Below, in pieces: positions 16,681 through 25,199 of a stretch of 64,000 bases of DNA. How positions within the stretch are numbered: position 1 is the stretch's first letter; every line of letters begins with the position of its first letter. The DNA is from Solibaculum_A intestinale (GTDB lineage: Bacteria; Bacillota; Clostridia; Oscillospirales; Acutalibacteraceae), in contig NZ_JBBMFD010000001.1 in NCBI RefSeq assembly GCF_040096205.1, positions 395,732 through 459,731 on the forward strand, read 5' to 3'. The notes beneath the pieces are model-generated. The model saw only the letters and a list, made by a program, of their open reading frames with translations, ran no database searches and was not told the DNA's origin. Made by a program: the position numbers and the translations under genes.

Positions 16681-17130
16681 TTACCGGGAACCTCCGCGTC
16701 TGGAAAAACCACCGCGCTTGGAATCCACGTTACGCTTCAAATCGGACATCTTCTCTTCGCTGCTCTGCTTGAATTTCGACATCATATCTTCAAATGAGGC
16801 GGGCTCGTTTCTGCTTCCTTGCCACTCGAAATTACCCGGACGGCCCGGAGAGACAAACGGCCGGCGGCCGCCGCCACGGGGTGCCGAAGGCGGCGGGTCC
16901 ATTGCCTTCTTCATCGAAAGGCTGACCTTGCCTTCCTCGCTGATGCTCAGCACCTTCACCTTCACCGTCTGGTTTTCCGTCACATAGTCCCGGATTTCCT
17001 TGACATATGTGGGCGCTACCTCTGAAATGTGCACCATACCGGTCTTTCCGCCGGGAAGCTCCACAAAAGCCCCGAACTTGGTAATGCCGGTGACCTTGCC
17101 CTCCACGATTGCTCCTACCTCAAGCTGCAT
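16681..17130 (-). CDS. yabR: S1 domain RNA-binding protein (YabR-like)
   Basis: 149 residues. Residues 1-75 form an S1 domain (VGAIVEGKVTGITKFGAFVEL, GMVHISEV, VKVKVLSISEEGKVSLSMKKA). The rest is a disordered tail rich in Arg, Gly, Pro and Ser ending RGGFSRRGGSR, typical of RNA contact. In Bacillus yabR follows divIC, the same place as here. Related S1 proteins of this size (general stress protein 13, CvfD) bind ribosomes or mRNA. Confidence 0.88.
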   Translation of the reverse strand: MQLEVGAIVEGKVTGITKFGAFVELPGGKTGMVHISEVAPTYVKEIRDYVTENQTVKVKVLSISEEGKVSLSMKKAMDPPPSAPRGGGRRPFVSPGRPGNFEWQGSRNEPASFEDMMSKFKQSSEEKMSDLKRNVDSKRGGFSRRGGSR

Positions 17131-17166
17131 ATACCCTAAGTTTCCTCCTTAAATTTGGCCTCTCGC

Positions 17167-17460
17167 CTAGTTGCCGTTTGCCAGGATGACCACCTGTTCA
17201 TCGGAAAATACATATCCGAGCTCCCGGGCGATCCGCTCGATTTCCGCCTGGTCCTCCCCGGCGTCGATCATGGCCTGCAGCTCCTGGTTTTTGAGGGTCT
17301 GCTCCTGGATCTGCTGGTTGACCTGGGCGAGCGATTCCTTGGAACGGCCGATGTCCATCTGAAGCTGGACCAGCGACACCGCCACATATACGCCGAAGCC
17401 AATGCAGGCGAGCCGTAGAAGGACGCTTTTCTTTTTCTTTTTTACCGCCTTCATAGGCAT
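17167..17460 (-). CDS. divIC: septum formation initiator DivIC/FtsB family
   Basis: 97 residues. A basic N-terminus (MPMKAVKKKKKSVLLRL) leads into one membrane helix (ACIGFGVYVAVSLVQL), then a coiled coil (about residues 35-70) and the short conserved end ARELGYVFSDEQVVI. It is a bitopic divisome protein acting with FtsL/DivIB at the septum. Five bases separate it from yabQ upstream; yabR follows after 36 bases. Confidence 0.92.
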   Translation of the reverse strand: MPMKAVKKKKKSVLLRLACIGFGVYVAVSLVQLQMDIGRSKESLAQVNQQIQEQTLKNQELQAMIDAGEDQAEIERIARELGYVFSDEQVVILANGN

Positions 17461-17464
17461 ATCG

Positions 17465-18010
17465 CTACCTTTCCACTTCCGATTTCTTCTCTTTTCGCTT
17501 GGGAGAGACGTTAAACAAATTATATAACAAAATACCGGTACGTTTCAAGCGGTATTTTGATGATCTAGAAAGTTTTTTCGAATTTTTTCCGGCCTTTTTC
17601 ATGGCTTTTTGTATTTTTCTCCCAAGTTTCAGGAAAGGACGGAAAATCGGCTTTAAAATCTTATCCCGGATAAAACGCAGCACGCACCGGATGGCCCGGC
17701 TGATGGCCTGCGCTGAACGCATGATCAGCCGCCCAATGGTGCCGTAATACACCATCGCTCCCAAAAGCTCCCCCACGATCAGGTACCCGCGGATTTCCCC
17801 GGCGTTGACCCCCAGGATAAACAGGAAGGTCAGCACCCCGCAGATGCACCAGTAGAGCAGGTCCTGAAAGAAAATGACGATCTTTCCCGTGGGAATCAGC
17901 GCCCGCAGGATCCGGAATACGTCGTAAAGCGCGCCGAGCCCCGCCCCGAACGCCAGCGCCAGCAGAAAGTCCATCGTCTGGTCGGCAAGGGAAATCCCCA
18001 ATCCGCCCAC
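17465..18010 (-). CDS. yabQ: spore cortex biosynthesis protein YabQ
   Basis: 181 residues. Four hydrophobic segments in the first 110 residues (TMDFLLALAFGAGLGALYDVFRIL is the family-typical opening), followed by a long basic cytoplasmic tail. YabQ sits in the mother-cell membrane around the forespore and is required for cortex formation. The start is GTG at 18010 or, with better ribosome-site spacing, TTG at 18001. Between yabP and divIC as in Bacillus. Confidence 0.9.
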   Translation of the reverse strand: MGGLGISLADQTMDFLLALAFGAGLGALYDVFRILRALIPTGKIVIFFQDLLYWCICGVLTFLFILGVNAGEIRGYLIVGELLGAMVYYGTIGRLIMRSAQAISRAIRCVLRFIRDKILKPIFRPFLKLGRKIQKAMKKAGKNSKKLSRSSKYRLKRTGILLYNLFNVSPKRKEKKSEVER

Positions 18011-18049
18011 CTCTCTTCTCTTGCAAAGTCCAGCCGCGCGAATTCGCGC

Positions 18050-18340
18050 TTATTTGAAGAGACGGCCGAAAAAGCCTCCGCCGCCGGTACTGGGCTGGTC
18101 GTCGTTATAAGAGAGGCCCTGGATGTTTCCCTCCATGGTCAGCTCACCCGTCTCGATGCTCAGCTTGTTGATGTGAAGACCGGTGCCGGATACAGTAAGT
18201 TCGCCCATATCGGTAAAGACGATGATGGTTTGTTCGTCAAAGCTGTCCACGTCGGACACGCCGGATACGCTTAAGGTATGTCTATCCTCCAGGATCACAT
18301 TGTGTGGAATCTTTACCTGGGGTTTCTTTTCTTCCGCCAT
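18050..18340 (-). CDS. yabP: sporulation protein YabP
   Basis: 96 residues of the YabP/YqfC family: HNVILEDRHTLSVSGVSDVDSFDEQTIIV followed by LTVSGTGLHINKLSIETGELTMEG. It ends in a glycine-rich segment and GRLFK. Needed with YabQ for spore cortex assembly. Located between rqcP and yabQ. Confidence 0.95.
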   Translation of the reverse strand: MAEEKKPQVKIPHNVILEDRHTLSVSGVSDVDSFDEQTIIVFTDMGELTVSGTGLHINKLSIETGELTMEGNIQGLSYNDDQPSTGGGGFFGRLFK

Positions 18341-18403
18341 ATCAAAAACCTCCCATAATCAGTTCGGTAATGGATATGCGGATTTGGGGCGGCTTATGTC
18401 TTG

Positions 18404-18649
18404 TCAGTCCTCGATAATCTCATAAAGAAGACCGGCGTTTTCCTTGGTGGCGTACTCGGAGATGGAAAGGACCTTGGCCTTGAGCGGCCTCTGCCCCAGG
18501 GTAATTTCGATTAAGTCCCCCACTTTAACCTCGTAGGACGCCCGTGCGGGCACGCCGTTGACCAGCACGCGCTTGGCGTCGCAGGCTTCGTTGGCAATGG
18601 TCCTGCGCTTAATGAGCCGGGAAACCTTTAAATACTTATCCAGCCGCAT
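18404..18649 (-). CDS. rqcP: S4-domain protein RqcP (YabO/Hsp15-like)
   Basis: 81 residues, a single S4 RNA-binding domain: MRLDKYLKVSRLIKRRTIANEACDAKRVLVNG then VGDLIEITLG. RqcP binds the 50S subunit and helps RqcH add alanine tails during ribosome quality control. The ATG at 18649 gives the family N-terminus and has GGAGG 11 bases upstream; an in-frame extension of 19 codons is not favoured. Fits the Bacillus yabO position between mazG and yabP. Confidence 0.93.
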   Translation of the reverse strand: MRLDKYLKVSRLIKRRTIANEACDAKRVLVNGVPARASYEVKVGDLIEITLGQRPLKAKVLSISEYATKENAGLLYEIIED

Positions 18650-18711
18650 AAAAGGTGCGACCTCCTTTGCATGTAATGACGCGGCCTTTGCCGCAACCTC
18701 CTGCAAAAACC

Positions 18712-18737
18712 AAAAAGGGCGGAGGTTTCCTCCGCCC
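18712..18737 (-). terminator. terminator after the HU gene
   Basis: 9-bp stem GGGCGGAGG/CCTCCGCCC, 3-base loop, TTTTT on the minus strand, 14 bases after the HU stop. It separates abundant HU mRNA from the rqcP-yab genes, which would then depend on read-through or an unseen promoter. Confidence 0.88.
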
Positions 18738-18750
18738 GATCAGGTACAAA

Positions 18751-19026
18751 TTACTCGGACACAGCGTCCTTAAACGCCTTGCCAGCCTTGAAAACCGGCT
18801 GCTTGGAAGCGGCAATGACCATTTCCTCGCCCGTGCGGGGATTGCGGCCCATTCTCTCCGCGCGCTCGCGAAGCTCAAACGTACCGAAACCCACTACCTG
18901 CACCTTGTCGCCGGCAGCTACCGCCTCGATTACCGCGTCGATTAACGCGCCAACCGCTTTTTCTGAATCCTTTTTGGTAAGCTCTGCTTTTTCTGCGACA
19001 GCAGCAATCAGCTCAGTCTTGTTCAT
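18751..19026 (-). CDS. hup: DNA-binding protein HU
   Basis: 91 residues, full-length HU: MNKTELIAAVAEKAELTKKD at the start and the DNA-binding arm GFGTFELRERAERMGRNPRTGEE. It bends and packages DNA. The start at 19026 follows GGAGGTTTCACT. It lies 22 bases after mazG and is followed by its own terminator. In Bacillus this spot between mazG and rqcP has no HU gene, but many Clostridia have it. Confidence 0.98.
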   Translation of the reverse strand: MNKTELIAAVAEKAELTKKDSEKAVGALIDAVIEAVAAGDKVQVVGFGTFELRERAERMGRNPRTGEEMVIAASKQPVFKAGKAFKDAVSE

Positions 19027-19048
19027 AGTGAAACCTCCAGTTATTTTA

Positions 19049-19876
19049 TCATTCCTCAGGCTGAGTAGCAGCCTGGTGAATTGCTTTCTTAGCCTCGTCC
19101 CAAAGAGCATCCAGCTCTTTGAGCGTCAGCTCCTGCATGGAATGGCCCTGTTCCTTTGCCAGCGCCTCCACCCGTTCAAACCGGGCAATAAACTTGTCGC
19201 ACGCCTCAGTCAGCGTCTCTTCCGCGTCCGCGTCCAAAAAGCGGGACACATTAACTGCAGAAAAGAGCACGTCGCCCAGTTCCTCCCGGGCCGCGGCCTT
19301 GTCACCGGAAGAAACGGCCTCGCGAAGCTCACAGACCTCTTCCTCCAGCTTCTCAAGCGCACCTTCCTCGTTGGGCCAATCGAACCCCACCTTGGCCGCC
19401 TTCTGCTGGACCTTCGCGCTTCGCATCAAAGACGGCAGCGCCCGCGAAACCGACTGCATAACCTCGCTTTGCGTATTCTGCCCCTTTTTGCGCTTTTTTA
19501 TTTCATCCCAGTTTTTGAGCACTTCGCCGGCGGTATCCGCCTTTATGTCGCTGAAAATATGGGGATGGCGCTCAATGAGTTTTTTGCAGATGCCGTCAGC
19601 CACGTCCTGAAAATCGAACCGGCCGGCTTCCTCCTCCATACGGGCGTGAAACACCACCTGCAAAAGGACGTCGCCCAATTCTTCCCGCATCAGGTCATAA
19701 TCCTTCAGGTCGATGGCCTCAATGGCTTCGTAGGTTTCCTCAATGAAATTCTTGCGGATGCTTTCGTGGGTCTGCACCCGGTCCCAGGGACAGCCCTCTT
19801 CGGAACGCAGAAGCGCCATGATTTTACATAAATCCTCAACGCCGTACCGCTCCTTGAATACAAATGACACGGACAT
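19049..19876 (-). CDS. mazG: nucleoside triphosphate pyrophosphohydrolase MazG
   Basis: 275 residues with two MazG repeats: GCPWDRVQTHESIRKNFIEETYE with EELGDVLLQVVFH in the first half, and KLEEEVCELREAV with EELGDVLFSAVNV in the second. The EExxE/ExxD metal motifs are intact in both. It hydrolyses non-canonical NTPs to NMP and pyrophosphate. The Bacillus counterpart yabN carries an extra N-terminal methylase domain; this one does not. Confidence 0.95.
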   Translation of the reverse strand: MSVSFVFKERYGVEDLCKIMALLRSEEGCPWDRVQTHESIRKNFIEETYEAIEAIDLKDYDLMREELGDVLLQVVFHARMEEEAGRFDFQDVADGICKKLIERHPHIFSDIKADTAGEVLKNWDEIKKRKKGQNTQSEVMQSVSRALPSLMRSAKVQQKAAKVGFDWPNEEGALEKLEEEVCELREAVSSGDKAAAREELGDVLFSAVNVSRFLDADAEETLTEACDKFIARFERVEALAKEQGHSMQELTLKELDALWDEAKKAIHQAATQPEE

Positions 19877-19929
19877 TCCTTTTCACTTCCCTAATCGGTT
19901 CGCAGGCGAACATAAGAGCGCCTGCTATT

Positions 19930-21726
19930 TTACCTTATCCAGCCCCGTTTTGCAAGGGCTTTCGCAATCTTTTCACCCTTTGGCAGCTTTCGGATGTCTT
20001 CGAGCGTAACCACCCGAAAAGCAAACAATGTGACCACGTACACAAAGAGCGCCGCCGCAATGGCGACCAGCACCGCCACTTTCGAAGAAATAAACCGGGC
20101 CAAAAGGCTGTTGACCAGATACCCGGTGGCCGCTGTGAAGAGCCCTGCCACAAAGGGGCGGAAGAACACCCGGCCAAAACGGGGACGCACCTTGGTGGTG
20201 CGGCATAGGACGATTAAGCCCGCGATGACCATAAAGAGATAGCTGACAATGGTGCCGATGGGCGCGCCCAAGATGTTGACCGACGGGATGCTGATAAAAA
20301 TCACGTTGCACAGAAGCTTTAGGATGGCGGACACCACCAAAAGCTTTAGCACCGTAGACGCCTTGCCCACCGCCTGGAGCATACTGTTGATGGGTCCTAC
20401 CTGGGTCAGCAGGATCACGCCGAGACCCAGCATGGTCAAAAGCGGGGTGGCGATGGCCACCTCGTTCGCATTGTGAAAAAGCAAGCTCATAATCGGCCCT
20501 GCCAGCACCGACATACCAAGGCCCGCCGGAATGCCGATGATGGCCGTAATACGCAAAGCCGCTTCCACGTTTTTCTTGGTCCCCACCGCGTCCCGTTTGG
20601 TCCAGGACGAGGTCACCGCCGGGATGGCGCTGACGCCGATGGAGGTGGTGATGGTGGGCACCAGGTTGAACATGGTCACCGCAAGGCCGGTATAACAGCC
20701 GTAGAGGAAATTATTGAGGTTTTCCGCCGTGTAGCCCTCCGGCAGCAGATGGCCGTACATGCCCATAAGCACGTCGGGACTGCTTTGGGAGATGTGGGCG
20801 ACGATGGATTGGATGGAAAATGTGTCGATAACGGCGGTGAGCTGGTTGGTAACCGCGCCCAGCGCCACCGGAACGGCGATGGCCAGAAGGGATTTTAAGA
20901 TCACCTTCTGGGGCATCGGCGCGGGGGACTGACGGATTTCTTCCTTGCTGATGCCGTCCCCGCCCAGCCTGCGGCGGATGAACAGATAGAAAGTCCCGAA
21001 GGCGGAACCCAGCATGACCGCAAAGATGGCGGCGGCGGCGGCGTACGGATAAGTTGCCTGCTTGGCAAGCTCCTCAGTCGCCACCTGGGTGCCAAAAACC
21101 ACCCCCGTATCGGCATACTGCTGCATACCGATCTGCATCACGAGACTCGAGAACAAAAGGCCCAAAATCAGCTTGGTCAGCGCCTCGATGACCTGGGAAA
21201 TCACCGTGGGCACCATGTTGGAAAGGCCCTGGTAATAGCCGCGGTTGACCGACATCATACAAATAAAAAATACCGCAGGCGCCATGGCAAGCATGCTGTA
21301 AAGGGCGCCGGGGTTTTTCATCACGCTGACCGCCAGCGGCGAAATCGCCAGCATCAGCACCGTGCCCGCAAGGCCGGTGACCAAAAATACACGGAAAGAA
21401 ACCCGGTAGATGCGTTTGACGTCCCGGTACCGGTGGAGCACTACGTTCTCCGCCACCATCTTGGAGATGGCCACGGGGAAGCCGGCGATGGCCACCGTCT
21501 GGATCAGGTTGAACACCACATAGGCGGAGCTGAAATAGCCCATGCCGTCGGCCGATATGATATCGGTCAGCGGGATTTTAAACAACGCGCCGATGATTTT
21601 GACGATAATGACACCGGCAATCAGGATAAACGAGCCTTCCAAAAAGCTCTGCCTATTGCGTTTGGCCAACTTACCTTCACTCCCTACGTCGATTTTGCGC
21701 GAGTACCGGCGGGCTTCCTCCTCCAA
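19930..21726 (-). CDS. polysaccharide flippase, SpoVB/YabM type (MATE superfamily)
   Basis: About 598 residues with 14 predicted membrane helices. The first (GSFILIAGVIIVKIIGALFKIPL) and MGYFSSAYVVFNLIQTVAIAGFPVAISKMVAE are typical of SpoVB/MurJ-like lipid flippases. It probably flips a lipid-linked cell wall or spore cortex precursor. The frame starts with TTG at 21726, 6 bases after the upstream stop; a second TTG at 21669 has a better ribosome site (GGGAGTGAAGG) and may be the real start. Matches the Bacillus yabM position upstream of mazG. Confidence 0.88.
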   Translation of the reverse strand: MEEEARRYSRKIDVGSEGKLAKRNRQSFLEGSFILIAGVIIVKIIGALFKIPLTDIISADGMGYFSSAYVVFNLIQTVAIAGFPVAISKMVAENVVLHRYRDVKRIYRVSFRVFLVTGLAGTVLMLAISPLAVSVMKNPGALYSMLAMAPAVFFICMMSVNRGYYQGLSNMVPTVISQVIEALTKLILGLLFSSLVMQIGMQQYADTGVVFGTQVATEELAKQATYPYAAAAAIFAVMLGSAFGTFYLFIRRRLGGDGISKEEIRQSPAPMPQKVILKSLLAIAVPVALGAVTNQLTAVIDTFSIQSIVAHISQSSPDVLMGMYGHLLPEGYTAENLNNFLYGCYTGLAVTMFNLVPTITTSIGVSAIPAVTSSWTKRDAVGTKKNVEAALRITAIIGIPAGLGMSVLAGPIMSLLFHNANEVAIATPLLTMLGLGVILLTQVGPINSMLQAVGKASTVLKLLVVSAILKLLCNVIFISIPSVNILGAPIGTIVSYLFMVIAGLIVLCRTTKVRPRFGRVFFRPFVAGLFTAATGYLVNSLLARFISSKVAVLVAIAAALFVYVVTLFAFRVVTLEDIRKLPKGEKIAKALAKRGWIR

Positions 21727-21732
21727 AAGAGG

Positions 21733-22464
21733 CTATTTCCAGAACGCGTCCTGCACGAAGATCTCATCCAGCAGCCTGCTCACGACCTCGATCAGCGAAG
21801 CCTCCGCTTTGTCGTTCATCTCCCGGTAATCTTCTGGGGAATTCTCCGCCGCATCGTCGCTCACCTTGCGGATGGACAAAAACGGCACGTCGCACTTGTA
21901 GCAGACCGAGGCGATGGCCCCCGTCTCCATATCGAACGCGGTCAGGTCGAATTTATTCTTATACAGGTTTTTCTTTTCCTCGTTGTTTAAAAAGAAGTCC
22001 CCAGTGCCCAGGCGCCCGCAAACAATATCCGGGCAAGCCTTTTTCACCGCCTCCAGCAAAAGCGGATCGGCGTCGTACAGGTACTCCTGGTCCGGCTTTC
22101 TGGCAAGCTCCATCCCCATGGCGGTCAAGTCGAAATCCGCCTCCATATACTGGGTGCCGGCCACGATATCCCCCCGGCGGACGTTGGCGATGCCGCCGGA
22201 CAGGCCGGAATTCAGGATCAGGTTCGCGCCGTTTGCAATCTGGAAGGAGGCGGACATAGCGGCATTCACCTTTCCCACGCCGCACTTGACGCCGGTCAGC
22301 TCAATGGTGCGCTCCCCTTTGCACAGACAGACGGTGATGAATTCGTTCTTGCGGTTGATCCCTTCCCGCATTTTCTCGATTTTCGCACAGTATTCGGCAA
22401 AGGGTTTAAACTCCATGTTGTCCGCGATAATCAACCCGATTTTCAGCTGTGTTTTATTCGTCAC
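21733..22464 (-). CDS. MTA/SAH nucleosidase-like phosphorylase family protein
   Basis: 243 residues from the GTG at 22464 (GAGGAGGAACGGGCAC upstream). PNP/UDP phosphorylase fold: LKIGLIIADNMEFKPF, GVGKVNAAMSASFQI, NSGLSGGIANVRRGDIV, GTGDFF and DMETGAIASVCY, the last being the substrate-binding glutamate motif of 5'-methylthioadenosine/S-adenosylhomocysteine nucleosidase. It probably cleaves MTA or SAH to adenine. The frame is open further upstream, but the promoter starts transcription near 22505. First gene before the spoVB-mazG cluster. Confidence 0.83.
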   Translation of the reverse strand: MTNKTQLKIGLIIADNMEFKPFAEYCAKIEKMREGINRKNEFITVCLCKGERTIELTGVKCGVGKVNAAMSASFQIANGANLILNSGLSGGIANVRRGDIVAGTQYMEADFDLTAMGMELARKPDQEYLYDADPLLLEAVKKACPDIVCGRLGTGDFFLNNEEKKNLYKNKFDLTAFDMETGAIASVCYKCDVPFLSIRKVSDDAAENSPEDYREMNDKAEASLIEVVSRLLDEIFVQDAFWK

Positions 22465-22511
22465 GTGCCCGTTCCTCCTCGGTGCATCTTTATGCATCAA
22501 CATAATTTACC

Positions 22512-22540
22512 ATTATATGAGCCAAACTCTGGCCTGTCAA
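22512..22540 (-). promoter_or_regulatory. consensus sigma-A promoter before the nucleosidase-spoVB-mazG cluster
   Basis: Minus-strand TTGACA (22535-22540), exactly 17 bases, TATAAT (22512-22517): a perfect match to consensus at both hexamers. Confidence 0.88.
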
Positions 22541-22577
22541 CGTTTCCCGGCATATTATACCACCAAAGCGGCTAAAA

Positions 22578-23399
22578 TCATAATAAATTTACAATTTCCC
22601 GTATCAAATCCGCCAGTTTCCCCACGGATTTTCCCGCCGTTTCCACCACCTCTTCGCTGGTAAGCGGATTTTCCCCTACCCCGGCGGCCAGGTTCGTAAT
22701 GCAGGAAAGGGCCAGCACCGAAAGGCCGCAGTGGGCCGCGCAGATGACCTCAGGAACCGTGGACATGCCCACCGCGTCCGCTCCCAGCGTGCGAAGCGCC
22801 CGAATTTCCGCCGGAGTTTCGTACTGGGGCCCGGGCATATAGGCATATACCCCCTCCTGCAGGGAAATCGACAGGCGGCCGGCGGCCTTGCGGGCCGTAT
22901 GAAGAAGCCCGGGGGTGTAAGCTTTGGTCATGTCGGGAAATCTTGGTCCCAGCTCATCGCAGTTTTCCCCGCGCAGGGGGCTGTCGTCGAAGAACTTGAT
23001 GTGGTCGGTAAGCAGCATAAGGTCCCCCGGCAGGAAGGCATGGGAAATGCCGCCGGCCGCGTTCGTCAAGATCAGGTTCTCCACCCCCGCCAGCTTTAAC
23101 ACCGGCACATAGGAGGCCGCCTGCGCAAAGGAATATCCCTCATAGTAATGAAACCGTCCCTCTAAAAGCAGGCAGCCGGCGTTTTCCAGCCTTCCGTAAT
23201 GCAGCTGCCCCTTGTGGGAAGGGGCGGTGGACTTTGGAAAATGCGGGATGCTTTCATAGGGCAGCGTTACCCGCCCGGTCAACTCCTGTGCCAGCCGTCC
23301 CAGCCCAGAGCCCAAAACCACCGCTGTTTTCGGTATTTTGGGCAGGCGGCACTGGATATATTCCGCACTTTCACGATATGCTTCCAATCGGACATTCAT
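22578..23399 (-). CDS. purine nucleoside phosphorylase
   Basis: 273 residues of the trimeric PNP family: VVLGSGLGRLAQEL, GRFHYYEGYSF, LTNAAGGISHAFLPGDLMLLTDH, GPQYETPAEIRALRTLGADAVGMSTVPE and the late CITNLAAG. It splits inosine/guanosine with phosphate to the base and ribose-1-phosphate. The ATG at 23399 follows AAGGAGAGAGATGGA; the longer open frame up to 23546 has no such site. Neighbouring the nucleosidase, it suggests purine salvage. Confidence 0.95.
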   Translation of the reverse strand: MNVRLEAYRESAEYIQCRLPKIPKTAVVLGSGLGRLAQELTGRVTLPYESIPHFPKSTAPSHKGQLHYGRLENAGCLLLEGRFHYYEGYSFAQAASYVPVLKLAGVENLILTNAAGGISHAFLPGDLMLLTDHIKFFDDSPLRGENCDELGPRFPDMTKAYTPGLLHTARKAAGRLSISLQEGVYAYMPGPQYETPAEIRALRTLGADAVGMSTVPEVICAAHCGLSVLALSCITNLAAGVGENPLTSEEVVETAGKSVGKLADLIREIVNLL

Positions 23400-23580
23400 T
23401 CCATCTCTCTCCTTTTGCGTCAAATCAGCTGTGTGTTTGCACAAGGGCGGGAACCCTCGGATCTTGCGCTGATGCGTATCCTGCGTCTGTATTTCTCCGG
23501 ATTTTCCATAAAAGCGTGCAAAAGCGGCCGGGTCGTACTCCAGCATGGCCGCCCTGCCTTTTATTCTTTCCGCATTTCAG

Positions 23581-23617
23581 ACAAAAACGGGAGCTTTTCG
23601 GTAAAAGCTCCCGTTTC
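23581..23617 (-). terminator. terminator after the zinc-ribbon gene
   Basis: 14-bp stem (23585-23598 with 23603-23616) with a CGGT loop; TTTTTGT follows on the minus strand, about 25 bases after the gene. Confidence 0.88.
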
Positions 23618-23639
23618 TTCCATTCATCTTTGGGACAGA

Positions 23640-24137
23640 TTACTCGTCCGCCTCGTCCTTTTTCGGTTCCTCCTGCGGGGCTTCCTCCCCACAGGCACCG
23701 TTCTCCCCTTCCTTGTCCGAAGTCGTTTCGTCTTCGTTCACGTCCATATAATCAAAGGAAGAGCAGCCATCCTTCTCTCCCGCCATTTTCGCACCGCATT
23801 TGTTGCAGAAAATCGCGTCGTCAGAATTGACGGCCTTGCACTTGGGGCAACGCACCACGTTACGCAGCGCGGCAATCCGGTCGGTAATGTCCGCAAGCTT
23901 GGCATACAGCGCGTCGATCTCCGGAATGCTCTCGCGAATGAGCTCGTCGGCATTGTTTTCCGTCTTCGCCGCGTCATACGCGATCTTTCCCAACGCCTCC
24001 AGGCGCTGGCTGATGTCCTTGCTGACTTCCGCCGCACTGACCTTGAGCTTGGAAAGCTCGACAATCTCGCCGGTCTTCTTGCCCGCCACTTCCGCGACGG
24101 CCTTTGCCTTGACTACTACATCTTCAAAAACGCCCAT
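23640..24137 (-). CDS. zinc-ribbon protein of unknown function
   Basis: 165 residues. The first 90 residues are alpha-helical and probably coiled coil (VVVKAKAVAEVAGKKTGEIVEL, ALYAKLADITDRIAAL). A zinc ribbon follows (CPKCKAVNSDDAIFCNKCG). The tail of about 50 residues is strongly acidic. No membrane segment. Similar helical-plus-zinc-ribbon proteins are common in Clostridia without known function. It has its own promoter and terminator. Confidence 0.75.
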   Translation of the reverse strand: MGVFEDVVVKAKAVAEVAGKKTGEIVELSKLKVSAAEVSKDISQRLEALGKIAYDAAKTENNADELIRESIPEIDALYAKLADITDRIAALRNVVRCPKCKAVNSDDAIFCNKCGAKMAGEKDGCSSFDYMDVNEDETTSDKEGENGACGEEAPQEEPKKDEADE

Positions 24138-24208
24138 TACGCTCGCTCCTTACATCGTTAAAATAAACACAGGGGTCGAAAACGCGCACCACGCGTGAAT
24201 ACACCTTT

Positions 24209-24237
24209 ATTATAAACTGCCCGGGGCAAAATAGCAA
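24209..24237 (-). promoter_or_regulatory. promoter of the zinc-ribbon gene
   Basis: Minus-strand TTGCTA (24232-24237), 17 bases, TATAAT (24209-24214). Confidence 0.72.
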
Positions 24238-24254
24238 GCCGGAGCCCCTTGAAA

Positions 24255-25199
24255 TTAAACGCCGGTAAATTCCCGCACCATAGACCCGGGCGGCACCTTA
24301 CTAAGAGGAACCGGCACGAAGCGCTCAAGCCGGGAAACAATCCGGCACAGCTCACGAAAATAGGGGTTTGTGCTGTCCACCCCTCTCATCAAAGGGGCCA
24401 CCATCAGCCGGTAAAGGCCCGGCTCAAAAGCGTGGAAAGAATCAATCTCAAACTGGGCCTGCCCCCGGTTTGGCTCGATGTAAAGGGTTTCCCCCCGCAC
24501 CACCTGCGTCCACAGCTCCAGGGTATACCCTGGGCTGGAAGCGCGAAACCAATAGTCCCGCAGCATCCGCCGGCAAAGGCGCAGGTCCCTGGGAGACAGG
24601 ATGACCTCTCCTTTATCCATAAAGGGAGTCTGCACGCTGATAAAGAGCTTATAAAGCTTTTCCTCGGGCAGCTTCTGGGAAATCACCGGGTCGAGAGCGT
24701 GGATACCCTCGATGACAATCACATCGTGGCGCCCCAGCTCAATGGGCATAGTGTCCGGGGCGCGCCGGCCCTCGTGAAAATCAAACACCGGGAACTGGGC
24801 CCGGCCTTCCTTCATCAGACCGTTTAAGCACACCTGAATGAGCGGCACGTCCAGCGCCTGAACCGTTTCCAGGTCCCGCGACCCGTCCTCCAAAAGAGGG
24901 GCCTCGGAAGCGGGACGGTAGAAGTTATCCAGGCTGACGATCTTAACGCCGATCCCTTTCCGGCGAAGCGCGTCCCCAATCATATGAGCGGTAGTGGTTT
25001 TCCCGGACGCGGAGGGGCCGGAAAACAGGACGATGTGCCGGTTCTCCACGTCCCCGGCAATCTGCCCGGCCGCCGTTTCCACCATGTTCCGATAGTCCCG
25101 GTCGGCTCTTTCGCACAGTGCCCGGCCGTCGGCAGATGCCATGGCGTTAATTTCCGCCAAATCCTGTAACATCCGTCGGGTACCGGCCATAGAATTCAT
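24255..25199 (-). CDS. uridine kinase-like nucleoside kinase
   Basis: Up to 314 residues. P-loop kinase of the phosphoribulokinase/uridine kinase family: Walker A FSGPSASGKTTTAHMIG, the substrate region IVSLDNFYR, and VIVIEGIHALDP. It likely phosphorylates uridine/cytidine or a related nucleoside. The frame start at 25199 (AAGAAGGTGT upstream) overlaps hemZ by 53 bases; an ATG at 25142, 4 bases after the hemZ stop, is an alternative start that leaves the P-loop intact. Confidence 0.85.
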   Translation of the reverse strand: MNSMAGTRRMLQDLAEINAMASADGRALCERADRDYRNMVETAAGQIAGDVENRHIVLFSGPSASGKTTTAHMIGDALRRKGIGVKIVSLDNFYRPASEAPLLEDGSRDLETVQALDVPLIQVCLNGLMKEGRAQFPVFDFHEGRRAPDTMPIELGRHDVIVIEGIHALDPVISQKLPEEKLYKLFISVQTPFMDKGEVILSPRDLRLCRRMLRDYWFRASSPGYTLELWTQVVRGETLYIEPNRGQAQFEIDSFHAFEPGLYRLMVAPLMRGVDSTNPYFRELCRIVSRLERFVPVPLSKVPPGSMVREFTGV

